A stretch of 64,000 nucleotides of DNA from Alphaproteobacteria bacterium MarineAlpha5_Bin9 (GTDB lineage: Bacteria > Pseudomonadota > Alphaproteobacteria > HIMB59 > GCA-002718135): positions 1-64,000 of the forward strand of contig PTKV01000011.1 in the NCBI GenBank assembly GCA_002937895.1, in the 5' to 3' direction. Below are positions 36,407-47,604 of this stretch, piece by piece. Numbering within the stretch: position 1 is the first letter of the stretch; the number at the start of each line of letters is the position of its first letter. Below the pieces are notes generated by a model. It did no database searches and was not told where the DNA came from. It saw only the letters and a program-made list of their open reading frames with translations. A program made the translations under genes and the position numbers.

Positions 36407-37786
36407 TTAGATTAAAAAAAATGTTGCTAAACCTAAAAAAGATAAAAATCCAAAAACATCAGTAATTGTAGTTAATAAAACCCCTGAAGCAAGTGCGGGA
36501 TCAATTTTAAGCTTATGAAGAGTAATAGGAATAACAGCGCCTACGAAACCCGCTATTAATAAATTAGCTACCATGGCAATTGCTAAAATAAATCCTAAAA
36601 AATTATCACTGAACCAATATGCGGATATAATTCCAGTAATAACAGCGAATATAAGACCATTGATTATTCCAACAAATATTTCTTTACTAATAATTTTAAA
36701 GGTATTGTTAGGTGTTAATTCTCTTGTAGCAATTGCTCTTACAGCTACTGTCATTGTTTGAGTGCCTGCATTTCCTCCCATAGAAGCTACTATTGGCATA
36801 AGAACTGCTAATGCTACAACTTTTTCTATTGAAGCTTGAAAAAAAGCTATAACTATTGAGGCAACTATTGCTGTTAAAAGATTAATTAATAGCCATGAAA
36901 ATCTAGACTTAATAGTATTAATAGTAGCTTCGAAAATATCTATCTGTCCTACACCACCTAATTTTAAAATATCTTCTTCTCTTTCTTCTTCAATAACCTC
37001 AACAACATCATCTACAGTAATAGATCCAATTACATGATTATAATCATCTACAACAGGAGCGCTTACCAGTGCATATTTAGTAAATTGATAAGCAACATCT
37101 TCTTGATCTGTTAAATAATTAATAACTCTTGTTTCTTTATGTTGAATGTTAATAAGAGCAACATCTCTTTTAGAACTCATAATTCTACCAAGTGAAACAA
37201 TTCCAGAAATTTTATTTTTTGAGTCTATTAAATAAATTTCATAAAAATCAATTGGTAAATTTTTTCTCTGTGAACGCAAATAGTCAATAGCTTCTCCTAC
37301 ATTCCAATTGCTGTTTATAGATACAAATTTTCTTTGCATTAATCTACCTGCACTATCTTCTGGAAAAGTTAATCCTTCTTCGATCAATTTTCTTTCAGAA
37401 ATAGGCAAAGATTTTAGAATTATTTCTTGATCTGACTTTTCTAGATCTTCAACAACATCTAAAGCATCATCGGTTTCTAATTCTTTTAATTCTTCTGCTA
37501 GATCTTGTAGATCAATTTTATTAATAATTTCTTCTTTTATTCCATCATTCAAATAAGTTAAAATTTCTGGATCAAACTGATCTTTTAGAATAAGAATAAA
37601 TTTTTCACGGTAATTTGCATCTAAATTTTGTAATATTTCAGCAATATCTGCATTGTGAATTTTTCTAGTAAAATTAAATAAATCATTATTATTAGTAGTA
37701 TCCAAAATTTTTTTTATTTGCTCTAAATATGTCTCAATTAATGTTTCTTTTTTAATTTGAAATATATCTTTGTCTCTTATATTCAT
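36407..37786 (-). CDS. mgtE: Magnesium transporter MgtE
   Basis: N-domain, CBS pair (YDHVIGSITVDDVVEVIEEE), TM domain with MPIVASMGGNAGTQTMTVAVRAIA. Confidence 0.93.
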   Translation of the reverse strand: MNIRDKDIFQIKKETLIETYLEQIKKILDTTNNNDLFNFTRKIHNADIAEILQNLDANYREKFILILKDQFDPEILTYLNDGIKEEIINKIDLQDLAEELKELETDDALDVVEDLEKSDQEIILKSLPISERKLIEEGLTFPEDSAGRLMQRKFVSINSNWNVGEAIDYLRSQRKNLPIDFYEIYLIDSKNKISGIVSLGRIMSSKRDVALINIQHKETRVINYLTDQEDVAYQFTKYALVSAPVVDDYNHVIGSITVDDVVEVIEEEREEDILKLGGVGQIDIFEATINTIKSRFSWLLINLLTAIVASIVIAFFQASIEKVVALAVLMPIVASMGGNAGTQTMTVAVRAIATRELTPNNTFKIISKEIFVGIINGLIFAVITGIISAYWFSDNFLGFILAIAMVANLLIAGFVGAVIPITLHKLKIDPALASGVLLTTITDVFGFLSFLGLATFFLI

Positions 37787-37797
37787 AAAAGTCCTTT

Positions 37798-37884
37798 TGG
37801 TGCGGCTAAGAAGACTTGAACTTCTACAGGATAAATCCTACAGCGACCTCAACGCTGCGCGTATACCAATTCCGCCATAGCCGC
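37798..37884 (-). tRNA. tRNA-Leu (anticodon GAG), CCA encoded
   Basis: Minus strand GCGGCTA...CAGCG-TTGAGGT-CGCTG...TTCAAGT...TAGCCGC-A-CCA: acceptor, anticodon and T arms plus long variable arm. Confirm with tRNAscan-SE. Confidence 0.92.
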
Positions 37885-37942
37885 AAAATAAGTCTATCAA
37901 TTATCAGATACTTTAAATATTATCAATAAAACGAAAAAATTA

Positions 37943-38587
37943 ATGGAAATAAATAAAAAAAAATCTCATAAACTAATTGATTATAAATATGCAATAAAAT
38001 TTATGGAAAAAAAAGTTGATCAAATTATTCAACAAAAATCTAATGAATTAATTTGGTTTTTGACTCACAATGATGTGTACACATGCGGAACAAGTGCACA
38101 AAAAAAAGAAATATTAAAAATTACTAATATACCCATAATTAGCACAAATAGAGGTGGCAAAACTACTTATCATGGAAAGGGTCAAAGAATAGTTTATCTA
38201 ATGATTAATCTGAATAATAGAAAAAAAGATATAAGACTTTTTATTAATATTTTAGAAAAAACAATTCATAATTTATTATACGAATTAGAAATAAAATCTA
38301 AAAGTTATAAAAACCGAATAGGAATATGGGTCACTGAAGTAAAAGGAATAAAATTAAAAAAAGAAAAAAAAATCGGATCAATAGGACTTAGAATTAAAAA
38401 ATGGGTTACCTTTCATGGTCTAAGTTTTAATATATGTCCAAATTTAAGTTACTACGATAATATTGTTGCTTGTGGACTAGAAAATTATGAAACTACATCA
38501 TTAAAAGATCTTGGGATAATTTTAAGTGATAAAGAATTTGATGAAAAATTTGCTTATCATTTTTTAAAAGAGATAAATAAATTTTAA
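37943..38587 (+). CDS. lipB: Lipoyl(octanoyl) transferase LipB
   Basis: NRGGKTTYHGKGQRIVYLMINL, KKIGSIGLRIKKWVTFHGLSFNI. Confidence 0.9.
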   Translation: MEINKKKSHKLIDYKYAIKFMEKKVDQIIQQKSNELIWFLTHNDVYTCGTSAQKKEILKITNIPIISTNRGGKTTYHGKGQRIVYLMINLNNRKKDIRLFINILEKTIHNLLYELEIKSKSYKNRIGIWVTEVKGIKLKKEKKIGSIGLRIKKWVTFHGLSFNICPNLSYYDNIVACGLENYETTSLKDLGIILSDKEFDEKFAYHFLKEINKF

Positions 38588-39492
38588 TAATTTTTTATCA
38601 TAATGTTCTTTTCTGATATATTCATCTTATTTAAAATATTTTTCATGTAATAGGGTAAGTTACTAAAATATTCATATTTTTTACCATGTATTTTAAAATT
38701 TAAACTATATGCATTTAACATTAATTTATATTTAAATTTATTTTTTGCTGAATTATATTTAATATCTCCCATTATTGGACAATTTAAATATTTTGAAACT
38801 ATTCTTAATTGATGTGTTCTGCCAGTAATAGGTGTAAAAACAATTAAAGTTTTTTTATCATAAATTTTTAATATTTTATATTTTGTAATTGATTCATATG
38901 AATTATTTTTTTTATTTTTTAAGTTTAATTTAACTGTTGAAGATTTATTTTTTGGTATTCCATCACAAATTGCTAAATATTTTTTATTAATCTGATTTTC
39001 TTTAAAAAGTTTTCCAAATATTTTCGTAGTTTGATAATTTTTTGACACAATTAATAATCCTGTAGTATCTTTATCTAATCTATGAACTAAATTATAATCA
39101 CTTGAAATTTTTTTGATAAGATCATTAATTGAAATTCCTGTTTTTTTTCCACCTTGAGTTGAAATACCCTCCCATTTATTTAAAATTAGAAAATTTTGAG
39201 AATCAAATAATATTGATTTTTTAAATTTAGATATTAAATGCTTTGGAATTTTTTTTGTTATAATTTTATTGTTGTTAATAAGAATTATATTAGAAAAATT
39301 AAAAATATATAATTTATCCTTATATAATAATCTATAATTAGATTTGGTTTTTTTTCTATTTACTTTAATATTTCCTTTTCTGAGATTATTTTCAATAAAA
39401 TTTTGAGTAAGCGAAAATTTTTTTTTAAGCCATCTGTCTATTCTTATATCTGATTCTTCTTTAGAAATTAGAATAACTTTATTATTTTTCAA
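38584..39492 (-). CDS. RluC/RluD-family 23S rRNA pseudouridine synthase
   Basis: S4-like N-terminus; LVHRLDKDTTGLLIVSK; PITGRTHQLRIVSKYLNCPIMGDIKY. Confidence 0.9.
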   Translation of the reverse strand: MKNNKVILISKEESDIRIDRWLKKKFSLTQNFIENNLRKGNIKVNRKKTKSNYRLLYKDKLYIFNFSNIILINNNKIITKKIPKHLISKFKKSILFDSQNFLILNKWEGISTQGGKKTGISINDLIKKISSDYNLVHRLDKDTTGLLIVSKNYQTTKIFGKLFKENQINKKYLAICDGIPKNKSSTVKLNLKNKKNNSYESITKYKILKIYDKKTLIVFTPITGRTHQLRIVSKYLNCPIMGDIKYNSAKNKFKYKLMLNAYSLNFKIHGKKYEYFSNLPYYMKNILNKMNISEKNIMIKNY

Positions 39493-39494
39493 AA

Positions 39495-39866
39495 CTAAAG
39501 CTTTATATAATAATAACCTAAATATGCAAAAAATAAACTTAATGATATAGAAATAGCTACATATAACGTTGAAATAATTAATTTACCATTTTTTAATAAT
39601 TCTATAATTTCGAAAGAGAATGTAGAAAAAGTTGTATATGATCCAAGCAAACCAATAACAAAAAAATACTTTATTAGAATTTCTGATGAATTTTTGCTTT
39701 CAAGAAAATTAATAAGAAGGCCAATTAAGAAAGATCCAGATACATTAACAAATAAAGTTGATAAAGGAATTTGAGTTATATTTGTTTTTAACAAGTATGA
39801 AGTTAAAAATCTCATTACTGATCCCAAAGAACCACCTGCAGCTATATATATAATTTTTATTATCAA
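39495..39866 (-). CDS. crcB: Fluoride ion channel CrcB/Fluc
   Basis: GGSLGSVMRFLTSYLL, PLSTLFVNVSGSFLIGLL, GLLGSYTTFSTFSFE. Confidence 0.9.
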   Translation of the reverse strand: MIIKIIYIAAGGSLGSVMRFLTSYLLKTNITQIPLSTLFVNVSGSFLIGLLINFLESKNSSEILIKYFFVIGLLGSYTTFSTFSFEIIELLKNGKLIISTLYVAISISLSLFFAYLGYYYIKL

Positions 39867-39878
39867 AATTAATAAAAC

Positions 39879-40304
39879 TTAATTTTCTTCTTGATTAATA
39901 GATTTTTTTTCAATTACAGGGCCACTATCTAATCCCTTAGCCTCAACATCCCTATCAACTAGTTCAATTATTGCTTTTGGGGCATTATCACCATATCTAT
40001 ATCCTGATTTAATTATTCTAGTATATCCACCTTTTCTGTTTTTATATCTAGTTGAGTATGTATCAAAAATTTTTTTTAAATTTTTTTCATCATTTAAAAT
40101 AGAATTAACTTTTCTTCTTGAATTTAGATCTCCTTTTTTCCCCAAAGTTATGATTTTCTCAACAAAAGATCTTAATTCTTTAGCTTTAGGAAGAGTTGTT
40201 GTTATTTGTTCGTGTTTTAACAAAGCATTTGATAGGTTCGCCAACATAGCTTTTCTATGTGATGAGTTTCTATTTAGTTTTCTGTGAGTAATGTTATGCT
40301 TCAT
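39879..40304 (-). CDS. rplQ: 50S ribosomal protein L17
   Basis: [24 protein letters not shown]; start re-set to the internal Met just after the rpoA stop. Confidence 0.95.
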   Translation of the reverse strand: MKHNITHRKLNRNSSHRKAMLANLSNALLKHEQITTTLPKAKELRSFVEKIITLGKKGDLNSRRKVNSILNDEKNLKKIFDTYSTRYKNRKGGYTRIIKSGYRYGDNAPKAIIELVDRDVEAKGLDSGPVIEKKSINQEEN

Positions 40305-40305
40305 A

Positions 40306-41328
40306 TTATTTATTAAAAGGATCTTCAAATTTTTTTGCAAGTTCTTCAATGTTTTCTGGTGGCCAATCATTAACATTAATTCCTAGTGACAACTCCATTT
40401 GAGAGAGAACTTCCTTAATTTCATTTAGAGACTTTCTTCCAAAATTTGGAGTTCTTAGCATTTCAGACTCTGTTTTTTGAACTAAATCTCCAATATAAAT
40501 TATATTATCATTTTTTAGACAATTAGCTGAACGAACTGATAGCTCTAATTCCTCAACTTTTTTAAGTAGATTAGGATTAAATGGTAATGTTTCTTGAGAA
40601 GATTTTTCTGGCTCTACTTCTGGTTCATCAAAATTTATAAAAGGTTGAAGTTGATCTTGTAAAATTCTAGCTGCAAGAGCAACCGCATCATCTGGTGATA
40701 CAGCTCCATTTGTTTCTACTTCTATAATCAATTTATCATAATCAGTTACTTGACCAACTCTACTATTTTCAACTTTGTAGGTTACTTTTTTAACAGGACT
40801 AAACATCGAATCCAGATAAATTTCTCCAATTGACTTATTTTCATCCTCTGCTACTTCTGCAGAAATATAACCTTTTCCTGTATTAACATTGGCCTCGATT
40901 TCAACATCAGCATTGCTATCTAAAGTCATAATAAGTTGATCAGGATCCATTACTTCTGTTTCAGAGTCTGTTTCAAAATTACCAGCTCTTATTTCGCCAG
41001 AGCCTTTTGCCTTTATGTACATTTTTCTCGCGCCTGGTGAATGAACCTTAATGCCAACTGATTTTAAATTTAATATAATATCTGTTAAATCTTCTTTTAC
41101 CCCGGGTATAGTTGTAAATTCATGAACAGCCCCTTTTACTTTAATTGAAGTTATAGCTGCGCCCTGCAAAGATGAAAGCATTACCCTTCTTAGTGCATTT
41201 CCTAAGGTTAAACCAAAACCTCTTTCAAGTGGTTCAGCTACTATTACTCCATAACGACCATTGTTTTCCTCAACATTAATTTCCATTTTAGTAGGCTTTA
41301 TTAATTCTAACCAATTTTTTTGTAACAC
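40306..41328 (-). CDS. rpoA: DNA-directed RNA polymerase subunit alpha
   Basis: [24 protein letters not shown]-terminal [22 protein letters not shown]...[11 protein letters not shown]. Confidence 0.97.
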   Translation of the reverse strand: MLQKNWLELIKPTKMEINVEENNGRYGVIVAEPLERGFGLTLGNALRRVMLSSLQGAAITSIKVKGAVHEFTTIPGVKEDLTDIILNLKSVGIKVHSPGARKMYIKAKGSGEIRAGNFETDSETEVMDPDQLIMTLDSNADVEIEANVNTGKGYISAEVAEDENKSIGEIYLDSMFSPVKKVTYKVENSRVGQVTDYDKLIIEVETNGAVSPDDAVALAARILQDQLQPFINFDEPEVEPEKSSQETLPFNPNLLKKVEELELSVRSANCLKNDNIIYIGDLVQKTESEMLRTPNFGRKSLNEIKEVLSQMELSLGINVNDWPPENIEELAKKFEDPFNK

Positions 41329-41349
41329 TTCTATAATCTCCTTTTTTTA

Positions 41350-41736
41350 TTAAACTCTTCTTCTTTTTCTGGGTCTGCAACCATTATGTGGAATTGGTGT
41401 AACATCTGTAATTGATGAAATAATATATCCAACTGACTGCAATGATCGTAAAGCAGATTCTCTTCCTGATCCTGGTCCTGAAACTTCTACTTTTAAATTT
41501 TTTAATCCATATTCTTTAGCTTTATTTCCAGCATCTTCTGCTGCAATTTGTGCTGCAAATGGAGTGGACTTTCTAGACCCTTTAAAACCTTTTAGACCTG
41601 CAGAGGACCAAGATAAAACATTACCATTTAAATCACTTATAGTAATAATGGTGTTATTAAATGAAGATACAATATGTGCTATTCCATTTAAAACTTTTTG
41701 TTTAGTTTTTTGTTTTGCTTTTTTCTTTTCTACCAC
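41350..41736 (-). CDS. rpsK: 30S ribosomal protein S11
   Basis: [23 protein letters not shown]...[13 protein letters not shown]. Confidence 0.97.
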   Translation of the reverse strand: MVEKKKAKQKTKQKVLNGIAHIVSSFNNTIITISDLNGNVLSWSSAGLKGFKGSRKSTPFAAQIAAEDAGNKAKEYGLKNLKVEVSGPGSGRESALRSLQSVGYIISSITDVTPIPHNGCRPRKRRRV

Positions 41737-41738
41737 TG

Positions 41739-42119
41739 CTATCCCTTTGTAACTTTTTTCTTACCGGCTATAGCAACTGCTTTTCCTTTTCTGGTTCTAG
41801 CATTTGTATGAGTTCTTTGTCCTCTAACTGGAAGTTTTTTTCTGTGCCTCAATCCTTTATAACACCCCAAATCATTTAATCTCTTTATATTTAGTGAAAC
41901 TTCTCTTCTTAAATCTCCTTCAACTATAAAATCTTTATCAATTAATTCTCTTATTTTAGTAATTTCATCATCATTTAATTGATTTACTCTTTTTGATTGA
42001 TTGATTGATGCTTTTGTGCAGATATCTGAGGCTCTTTTTGTGCCAATTCCATATATATATGTAAGAGCTATACAAACCCTTTTATTTGTTGGTATATTTA
42101 CTCCAGAGATTCTAGCCAT
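41739..42119 (-). CDS. rpsM: 30S ribosomal protein S13
   Basis: [15 protein letters not shown]...[24 protein letters not shown]. Confidence 0.97.
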   Translation of the reverse strand: MARISGVNIPTNKRVCIALTYIYGIGTKRASDICTKASINQSKRVNQLNDDEITKIRELIDKDFIVEGDLRREVSLNIKRLNDLGCYKGLRHRKKLPVRGQRTHTNARTRKGKAVAIAGKKKVTKG

Positions 42120-42156
42120 TTTTTTATATCAGGTATTAATGCGAATAAGATTTGGG

Positions 42157-42186
42157 TGAATACATGATTTTTTATATAAAAGTCAA
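42157..42186 (-). promoter_or_regulatory. Candidate sigma70-like promoter upstream of rpsM
   Basis: Minus strand TTGACT, about 17-18-nt AT-rich spacer, GTATTC/TATTCA, within the 99-bp adk-rpsM gap. Confidence 0.5.
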
Positions 42187-42218
42187 GATAAAGTTAAATA
42201 TAAATCTTTAAAAAATTC

Positions 42219-42788
42219 CTATTTTTCAAGCTTTTTCATAATTTCTGAATGTATTATGCTAATTTCTTGATCTCCTTTCACTGTAAAATATAACTCTGGC
42301 TGAGTGCTCTTATAGTGCTTCAAAACAGGCACAGTATCATTAAAATACTTATTTAATCTTGTTTTGATTGTATCAATACTATCATCTGCTCTATTTTCTT
42401 CAAATGATCTTTTGTTAATTCTTTTTATAGTTTCATTTTGATTTAAAGTTATTTCAAACAAATAATTAATCTTCAATTGATTATTTTGAAAAAAAATATC
42501 AATATAATTAGCTTGATTTATTGTTCTTGGATATCCATCAAAAATAAAACCTTTTTTACAATCTTTTTTAGTTATTCTTTTAGAAATTATATCGTTGATT
42601 AATTCATCAGAAACAAGACTTCCACTATTGATAATCACTTTAAGCTTTTGGGAGAGTTTTGATTCTTGTAAAAGTTCATCTCTTAAAATATCCCCTGTAG
42701 ATAAATGCAAAATATTTAATTTTTCAGAAAGAATTTTTGCCTGGGTTCCTTTCCCAGCTCCAGGAGCTCCAAAAAGAAATATGATCAT
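42219..42788 (-). CDS. adk: Adenylate kinase
   Basis: FLFGAPGAGKGTQAKILSEKLNILHLSTGDILRDEL; GFIFDGYPRTINQA. LID domain appears short. Confidence 0.95.
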   Translation of the reverse strand: MIIFLFGAPGAGKGTQAKILSEKLNILHLSTGDILRDELLQESKLSQKLKVIINSGSLVSDELINDIISKRITKKDCKKGFIFDGYPRTINQANYIDIFFQNNQLKINYLFEITLNQNETIKRINKRSFEENRADDSIDTIKTRLNKYFNDTVPVLKHYKSTQPELYFTVKGDQEISIIHSEIMKKLEK

Positions 42789-42801
42789 TAAAAATGATTC
42801 C

Positions 42802-44139
42802 TTAGCGGCCTTTTAATCTAGTTTTTTTCAAAAGACCTTCGTATTGATGAGCAAATAAATGTGATTGAATTTGAGTAATAAAATCCATCATTACTACAAT
42901 AACTATTAATAAACTTGTTCCCCCTAGATAAAAAGGAATGGATGTTTGTGAAATTAAATATTCTGGCAAAAGAGCAACTAATGATAAGTATATTGCGCCA
43001 ACTGTCGTTAATCGGGTTAATACATAATCTATATAAATAGATGTCTTCTCTCCAGGTCTAATACCAGGAATAAAACCCCCATATTTTCTTAAATTTTCTG
43101 CTTGTTCATCAGGATTAAAAACAATTCCAGTATAAAAAAATGCAAAAAATATAATCATTGATGCAAATAAAATCATATACAAAGGTTGTCCTCTACCAAG
43201 ATAGCTTGAAATCATAAAAAATATATCACTGGATGAATCTGCTCCAAAACCTGACATAGTATTTGGTAATAACAAAATTGAAGAAGCAAAAATCACTGGT
43301 ATAACACCTGCGGTATTAATTTTTAGAGGGAGATGAGAACTCTGACCACCATATATTTTATTACCAACTTGTCTTTTAGGATATTGTACCATTAATCTTC
43401 TTTGACCTTTTTCAATAAATACTATGAAAATTATCAATGCTAAAACCATAATAAGAATAAATAAAATAAAACTAATTGATAATTCACCAGTTCTTCCTAG
43501 ATCAAGAGTTGAAAAAAGGGCACTTGGTAAATTAGCTATAATACCTGCAGATATTATTAAAGATATTCCATTTCCTATTCCTCTAGATGTAATTTGCTCT
43601 CCTAACCACATTAAAAAAATAGTGCCTCCAACAAGAGTTATTACACTTGTTACTTTAAAAAATAATCCAGGATCTAAGACTACATTACCAGTAGTTGTTT
43701 GAAGAGATTCTAATCCAACAGCTACACCATATCCTTGAAGAGCTGCGATAATTACTGTTAAATATCTAGAATATTGAATTATTTTTCTTCTTCCTTTAGA
43801 GCCTTGTTCTTTAAGAGTTTTTAGAGCAGGTATGCTTGATTGAAGTAAAGTCATTATAATCGATGCAGAGATATAAGGCATAACCCCTAAGGCAAAAATT
43901 CCCATTCTTCCTAAGGCTCCTCCTGAAAAAGTATCAAAAATTCCTAGTATACCAGAAGACTGTTGTTCAAAAAATTGCTGAAGAGAAATTGGATTTATAC
44001 CTGGTATTGGCAAAAAAGTACCAAGTCTAAATACTAAAAGTGCTCCTAAAGTAAAAAATAGTCTATTTCTAAGTTCTTTAGCTTTTCCTAAAGCACCTAA
44101 GTTCAAATTTGAAGCTAATTTTTCCATTTGATTAGCCAT
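42802..44139 (-). CDS. secY: Preprotein translocase subunit SecY
   Basis: RLGTFLPIPGINP, LGVMPYISASIIMTLL, FYTGIVFNPDEQAENLRKYGGFIPGIRPG. Confidence 0.97.
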   Translation of the reverse strand: MANQMEKLASNLNLGALGKAKELRNRLFFTLGALLVFRLGTFLPIPGINPISLQQFFEQQSSGILGIFDTFSGGALGRMGIFALGVMPYISASIIMTLLQSSIPALKTLKEQGSKGRRKIIQYSRYLTVIIAALQGYGVAVGLESLQTTTGNVVLDPGLFFKVTSVITLVGGTIFLMWLGEQITSRGIGNGISLIISAGIIANLPSALFSTLDLGRTGELSISFILFILIMVLALIIFIVFIEKGQRRLMVQYPKRQVGNKIYGGQSSHLPLKINTAGVIPVIFASSILLLPNTMSGFGADSSSDIFFMISSYLGRGQPLYMILFASMIIFFAFFYTGIVFNPDEQAENLRKYGGFIPGIRPGEKTSIYIDYVLTRLTTVGAIYLSLVALLPEYLISQTSIPFYLGGTSLLIVIVVMMDFITQIQSHLFAHQYEGLLKKTRLKGR

Positions 44140-44143
44140 ATTA

Positions 44144-44608
44144 TTATTCCTTACTTATTTTTGTAGTAATTTTACCGCCTGCTTGCTCAATCTGTTCTAT
44201 AGCTTTTTTTGAAGCAAAAGATATTTCAATATTAATTTTTGTTGAAAGTTTTCCCACATTAAGTAATTTTAACATTCCTTTTGATTTATGAAATAAATTT
44301 CTTTTAAAAAAATCAGATTCTTTTAAATTATTTGAGTCCAACTTATTTTTATTAATTATATCTTGTAATTGAAAAAAATTTATTGTTTGAATTTTTTTTG
44401 CAAAACGATTTTTGAAACCTTTTTTTGGCAATCTTCTATACAGTGGCATTTGACCACCCTCAAATCCATTTATGGATACTCCTGATCTAGATTTTTGTCC
44501 CTTAACACCTCTTCCAGAAGTTTTGCCTAAACCAGATCCCGCACCTCTTCCTCTTCGTTTTCGTGCTTTCTTTGATTTATGATTATAAGATAATTGATTA
44601 ATTTTCAT
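44144..44608 (-). CDS. rplO: 50S ribosomal protein L15
   Basis: [28 protein letters not shown]. Confidence 0.95.
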   Translation of the reverse strand: MKINQLSYNHKSKKARKRRGRGAGSGLGKTSGRGVKGQKSRSGVSINGFEGGQMPLYRRLPKKGFKNRFAKKIQTINFFQLQDIINKNKLDSNNLKESDFFKRNLFHKSKGMLKLLNVGKLSTKINIEISFASKKAIEQIEQAGGKITTKISKE

Positions 44609-45128
44609 TTTTCTCTTTATTATTTTTTGTTGATCCTACAATTTCAGAAATTTTTTTATTTCTTTTAGAAGCTATACTTTTTGGAGAAGCTGAATTATAA
44701 AATGCATCAAATGTTGCTTTTATCATATTATGAGGATTAGAACTTCCAGTCGATTTAGCTACAACATCTTTGATTCCCAAAGACTCAAAAATAGATCTCA
44801 TTGGACCTCCAGCTATTATACCAGTCCCAGGTCTAGCAGATCTTAAAACTACTTTTCCTGAACCAAAAGTGCCTACAATATCATGATGAAGAGTTCTTCC
44901 TTCTTTTAAATTAACTCTAATCATATTATTTTTTGCATTTTCAGTCGCTTTTTGAATGGCATTTGGAACTTCTTTTGCTTTACCAGTGCCGTAGCCCACT
45001 TTACCTTTTGTATCTCCTATAACTACTACAGCTGCAAAACCAAATCTTCTACCACCTTTCACAACTTTCGCTACTCTATTAATTGAGACTAAGTGCTCAC
45101 TAAAATCAGTTTTATCATTTTCAAACAT
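44598..45128 (-). CDS. rpsE: 30S ribosomal protein S5
   Basis: [37 protein letters not shown]; start re-set to MFEN after rplR. Confidence 0.96.
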   Translation of the reverse strand: MFENDKTDFSEHLVSINRVAKVVKGGRRFGFAAVVVIGDTKGKVGYGTGKAKEVPNAIQKATENAKNNMIRVNLKEGRTLHHDIVGTFGSGKVVLRSARPGTGIIAGGPMRSIFESLGIKDVVAKSTGSSNPHNMIKATFDAFYNSASPKSIASKRNKKISEIVGSTKNNKEKNEN

Positions 45129-45129
45129 A

Positions 45130-45477
45130 TTAAAAATCCAATCCAGCATTTCTAGCTGCTTCTGCTAAAATTTTTATTATACCATGATATCTATATTTTC
45201 CTTTATCAAAAGATATAGATTTTATACCTTTGGCTAATGAACGTTTTGCTATTTCTTCGCCTATTTTTTTTGCCAAATCTTTTCTAGTAAGATCTTTGTT
45301 TTCTCTATAATTTTTTTCTAGGCTTGATGCACTAGCTAAAGTTATCCCTTTTTTATCATCAATAATTTGTGCATAAATATGATTATTAGATTTAAAAACA
45401 CTTAGTCTATCTCTTTCAGATATTTTTTTTAATTTATTTCTAGTTCTTTTTTTTCTTCTGGTTGATTTATCAAGCAT
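45130..45477 (-). CDS. rplR: 50S ribosomal protein L18
   Basis: [28 protein letters not shown]. Confidence 0.95.
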   Translation of the reverse strand: MLDKSTRRKKRTRNKLKKISERDRLSVFKSNNHIYAQIIDDKKGITLASASSLEKNYRENKDLTRKDLAKKIGEEIAKRSLAKGIKSISFDKGKYRYHGIIKILAEAARNAGLDF

Positions 45478-46010
45478 TATTTCTTCTTTCCTTCTTTACG
45501 AAAAATATATTCATTTTTATATTTTATACCTTTTCCTTTAAATGGTTCAGGTTTTCTAAAAGATCTTATTTTAGAAGCAACCTTGCCTAAAAGATCTATA
45601 TTAGAAGATGATATGTTAATAATATTTGGCTTAGGACATTCAACTTTAACACCTTGTGGAATTTCATAATCTATGTCATGACTAAATCCAAGTTGAAGTT
45701 TTAATCTAGTTCCAGAAATAGAAGCTCTATATCCTGTTCCATTTAACTCTAGTGTCTTAATAAATTTTTTGTTAACACCTAAAATCGAATTATATATATG
45801 TGCTCTTGTTGTTCCCCAAATTGGATTTTCTTTATCTTTATCATTTATAGGAAGAACATATAATTTATTATTTTCATCTTTTATTGTATATTTTTTATCT
45901 ATTTTTACAGTTAATTCACCTTCTTTGCCTGTAACTACAAATAAATTATTTTCAAAAGTATATTTAGTACCTTCTGGAATATCTATATGATTTTTCGCAA
46001 CTCTTGACAT
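45477..46010 (-). CDS. rplF: 50S ribosomal protein L6
   Basis: MSRVAKNHIDIPEGTKY...KPEPFKGKGIKYKNE; start re-set to MSRV. Confidence 0.95.
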   Translation of the reverse strand: MSRVAKNHIDIPEGTKYTFENNLFVVTGKEGELTVKIDKKYTIKDENNKLYVLPINDKDKENPIWGTTRAHIYNSILGVNKKFIKTLELNGTGYRASISGTRLKLQLGFSHDIDYEIPQGVKVECPKPNIINISSSNIDLLGKVASKIRSFRKPEPFKGKGIKYKNEYIFRKEGKKK

Positions 46011-46011
46011 C

Positions 46012-46410
46012 TTAAAATACCTCACAGAGGATTTCTCCCCCAACATTTTTAGCTCTAGCTTTACTATCAGACATAACTCCCATTGGCGTAGAAATAATTG
46101 AAATACCTAATCCCCCATATGGTTTAGATAATTCTTTAATTTTTGAATAAACTCTAATTCCTGGCTTAGATATTCTTTTGATCTTTTTAATTACTGGGGT
46201 CCCATCAAAATATTTTAATTCAATCTTGATCTGCTTAACACCTTTTCTCACATCAATATGACTAAAATCCCTAATATAACCTTCATCCTTTAATACATTA
46301 AGAACATTTGAATTTAATTTAGAAGAATAACAATGAGTAAAACTTTTGTTAGTTTGTTGAGCATTTTTTATTCTTGCTAACATATCTGACAAAGAATCAT
46401 TAAATGACAT
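46012..46410 (-). CDS. rpsH: 30S ribosomal protein S8
   Basis: DSLSDMLARIKNAQQ...GLGISIISTPMGVMSDSKARAKNVGGEILCEVF. Confidence 0.95.
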   Translation of the reverse strand: MSFNDSLSDMLARIKNAQQTNKSFTHCYSSKLNSNVLNVLKDEGYIRDFSHIDVRKGVKQIKIELKYFDGTPVIKKIKRISKPGIRVYSKIKELSKPYGGLGISIISTPMGVMSDSKARAKNVGGEILCEVF

Positions 46411-46422
46411 AAATTGCGCTCC

Positions 46423-46728
46423 TTACCAACTAGCCTTAACTACTCCAGGTAGTGATCCAGACATAGATAATTCTCTTATTTTGATTCTAGAAAGACCAAA
46501 TTTTCTATAAACTGCTCTTGGTCTACCTGTAATTTGACATCTGTTTCTAACTCGAGTTCTAGAACTATCTCGAGGAAGATCATTTAGTTTATTTTGTAGT
46601 TTAATTCTATCTTCAAGACTTAAATTTTTATCTTTAATTTTATTTTTTAAATTCTTTCTAAGATTTTTATATTTATTAGATAAAAATATTCTTTTGTTAT
46701 TTTTCTGAATTAATATCTTTCTAGCCAT
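46423..46728 (-). CDS. rpsN: 30S ribosomal protein S14
   Basis: [43 protein letters not shown]; non-zinc form. Confidence 0.95.
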   Translation of the reverse strand: MARKILIQKNNKRIFLSNKYKNLRKNLKNKIKDKNLSLEDRIKLQNKLNDLPRDSSRTRVRNRCQITGRPRAVYRKFGLSRIKIRELSMSGSLPGVVKASW

Positions 46729-46729
46729 T

Positions 46730-47281
46730 TTAATTATTCTCCTTATTTTCAAAAGGCATATTAAAAGCCTTTAACAATTCAAGAGCCTCAGTATTGTTTA
46801 AAGCACTAGTACAAATAGTGATGTCAAGACCTCTAACTTTATCAATTTTATCATATTCTATTTCTGGAAAAATTATTTGTTCCTTTATGCCCATAGAAAA
46901 ATTTCCATTACCATCAAAACTTTTAGAATTTAGACCCTTGAAATCTCTAATTCTTGGCAAAGCAATATTAATTAATCGGTCCAAAAATTCATACATTATC
47001 TTATTTCTCAATGTTGCGCTAACTCCTATGTTCATTCCTTTTCTAATTTTAAATCCAGCAATTGCTTTTTTTGTAGATGTTTTTATTGCTTTTTGTCCGG
47101 CTATTAATGTTAGTTCTTCTTGGGCTTTATCTAGAATTTTTGATTCTTCTTTAGCTTCACCTATTCCCATATTAAGAACAATTTTTGTAATTTTTGGAAC
47201 TTCAAAAATATTTTTATAATTAAGCTTTTTAAAAAGCAAAGGCTTAATTGTTTTATTAAATTCTAAAGCTAATCTTGCCAT
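46730..47281 (-). CDS. rplE: 50S ribosomal protein L5
   Basis: [16 protein letters not shown]...[21 protein letters not shown]. Confidence 0.95.
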   Translation of the reverse strand: MARLALEFNKTIKPLLFKKLNYKNIFEVPKITKIVLNMGIGEAKEESKILDKAQEELTLIAGQKAIKTSTKKAIAGFKIRKGMNIGVSATLRNKIMYEFLDRLINIALPRIRDFKGLNSKSFDGNGNFSMGIKEQIIFPEIEYDKIDKVRGLDITICTSALNNTEALELLKAFNMPFENKENN

Positions 47282-47601
47282 TATTTTATTTCCTTGCCAG
47301 TTTTTTTATTAATTCTAATCTTTTTATTTTTCTCCGTTATTTTAAATCCAATTTTTATACCTTTTTTTATTGAAGCATCATAATATGCAAGATTAGACAC
47401 ATGAATTGGCATTTCTTTTTCCTGAATTCCCCCTGGTTGATTATTATTTGGCTTTTGATGTTTCTTAACTTTATTAATACCTGAAACTACAACTTTTCTT
47501 AATGTTGGCTTTATAAAAGATATTTTTCCAGTTTTACCCTTATCTTTACCAGTTAAAACTATCACTTCATCACCCTTTTTAAGTTTTATTTTGTTAATCA
47601 T
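47281..47601 (-). CDS. rplX: 50S ribosomal protein L24
   Basis: [21 protein letters not shown]...[16 protein letters not shown]. Confidence 0.95.
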   Translation of the reverse strand: MINKIKLKKGDEVIVLTGKDKGKTGKISFIKPTLRKVVVSGINKVKKHQKPNNNQPGGIQEKEMPIHVSNLAYYDASIKKGIKIGFKITEKNKKIRINKKTGKEIK

Positions 47602-47604
47602 ACT

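Noticed and set aside
39867-39878. Possible fluoride riboswitch upstream of crcB
   Set aside because: Only 12 bp separate crcB from rplQ, so there is no room for the aptamer.
46794-47219. 141-aa plus-strand ORF opposite rplE
   Set aside because: Fully antisense to the conserved L5 gene; no SD or family signature. A by-product of AT-rich codon use.
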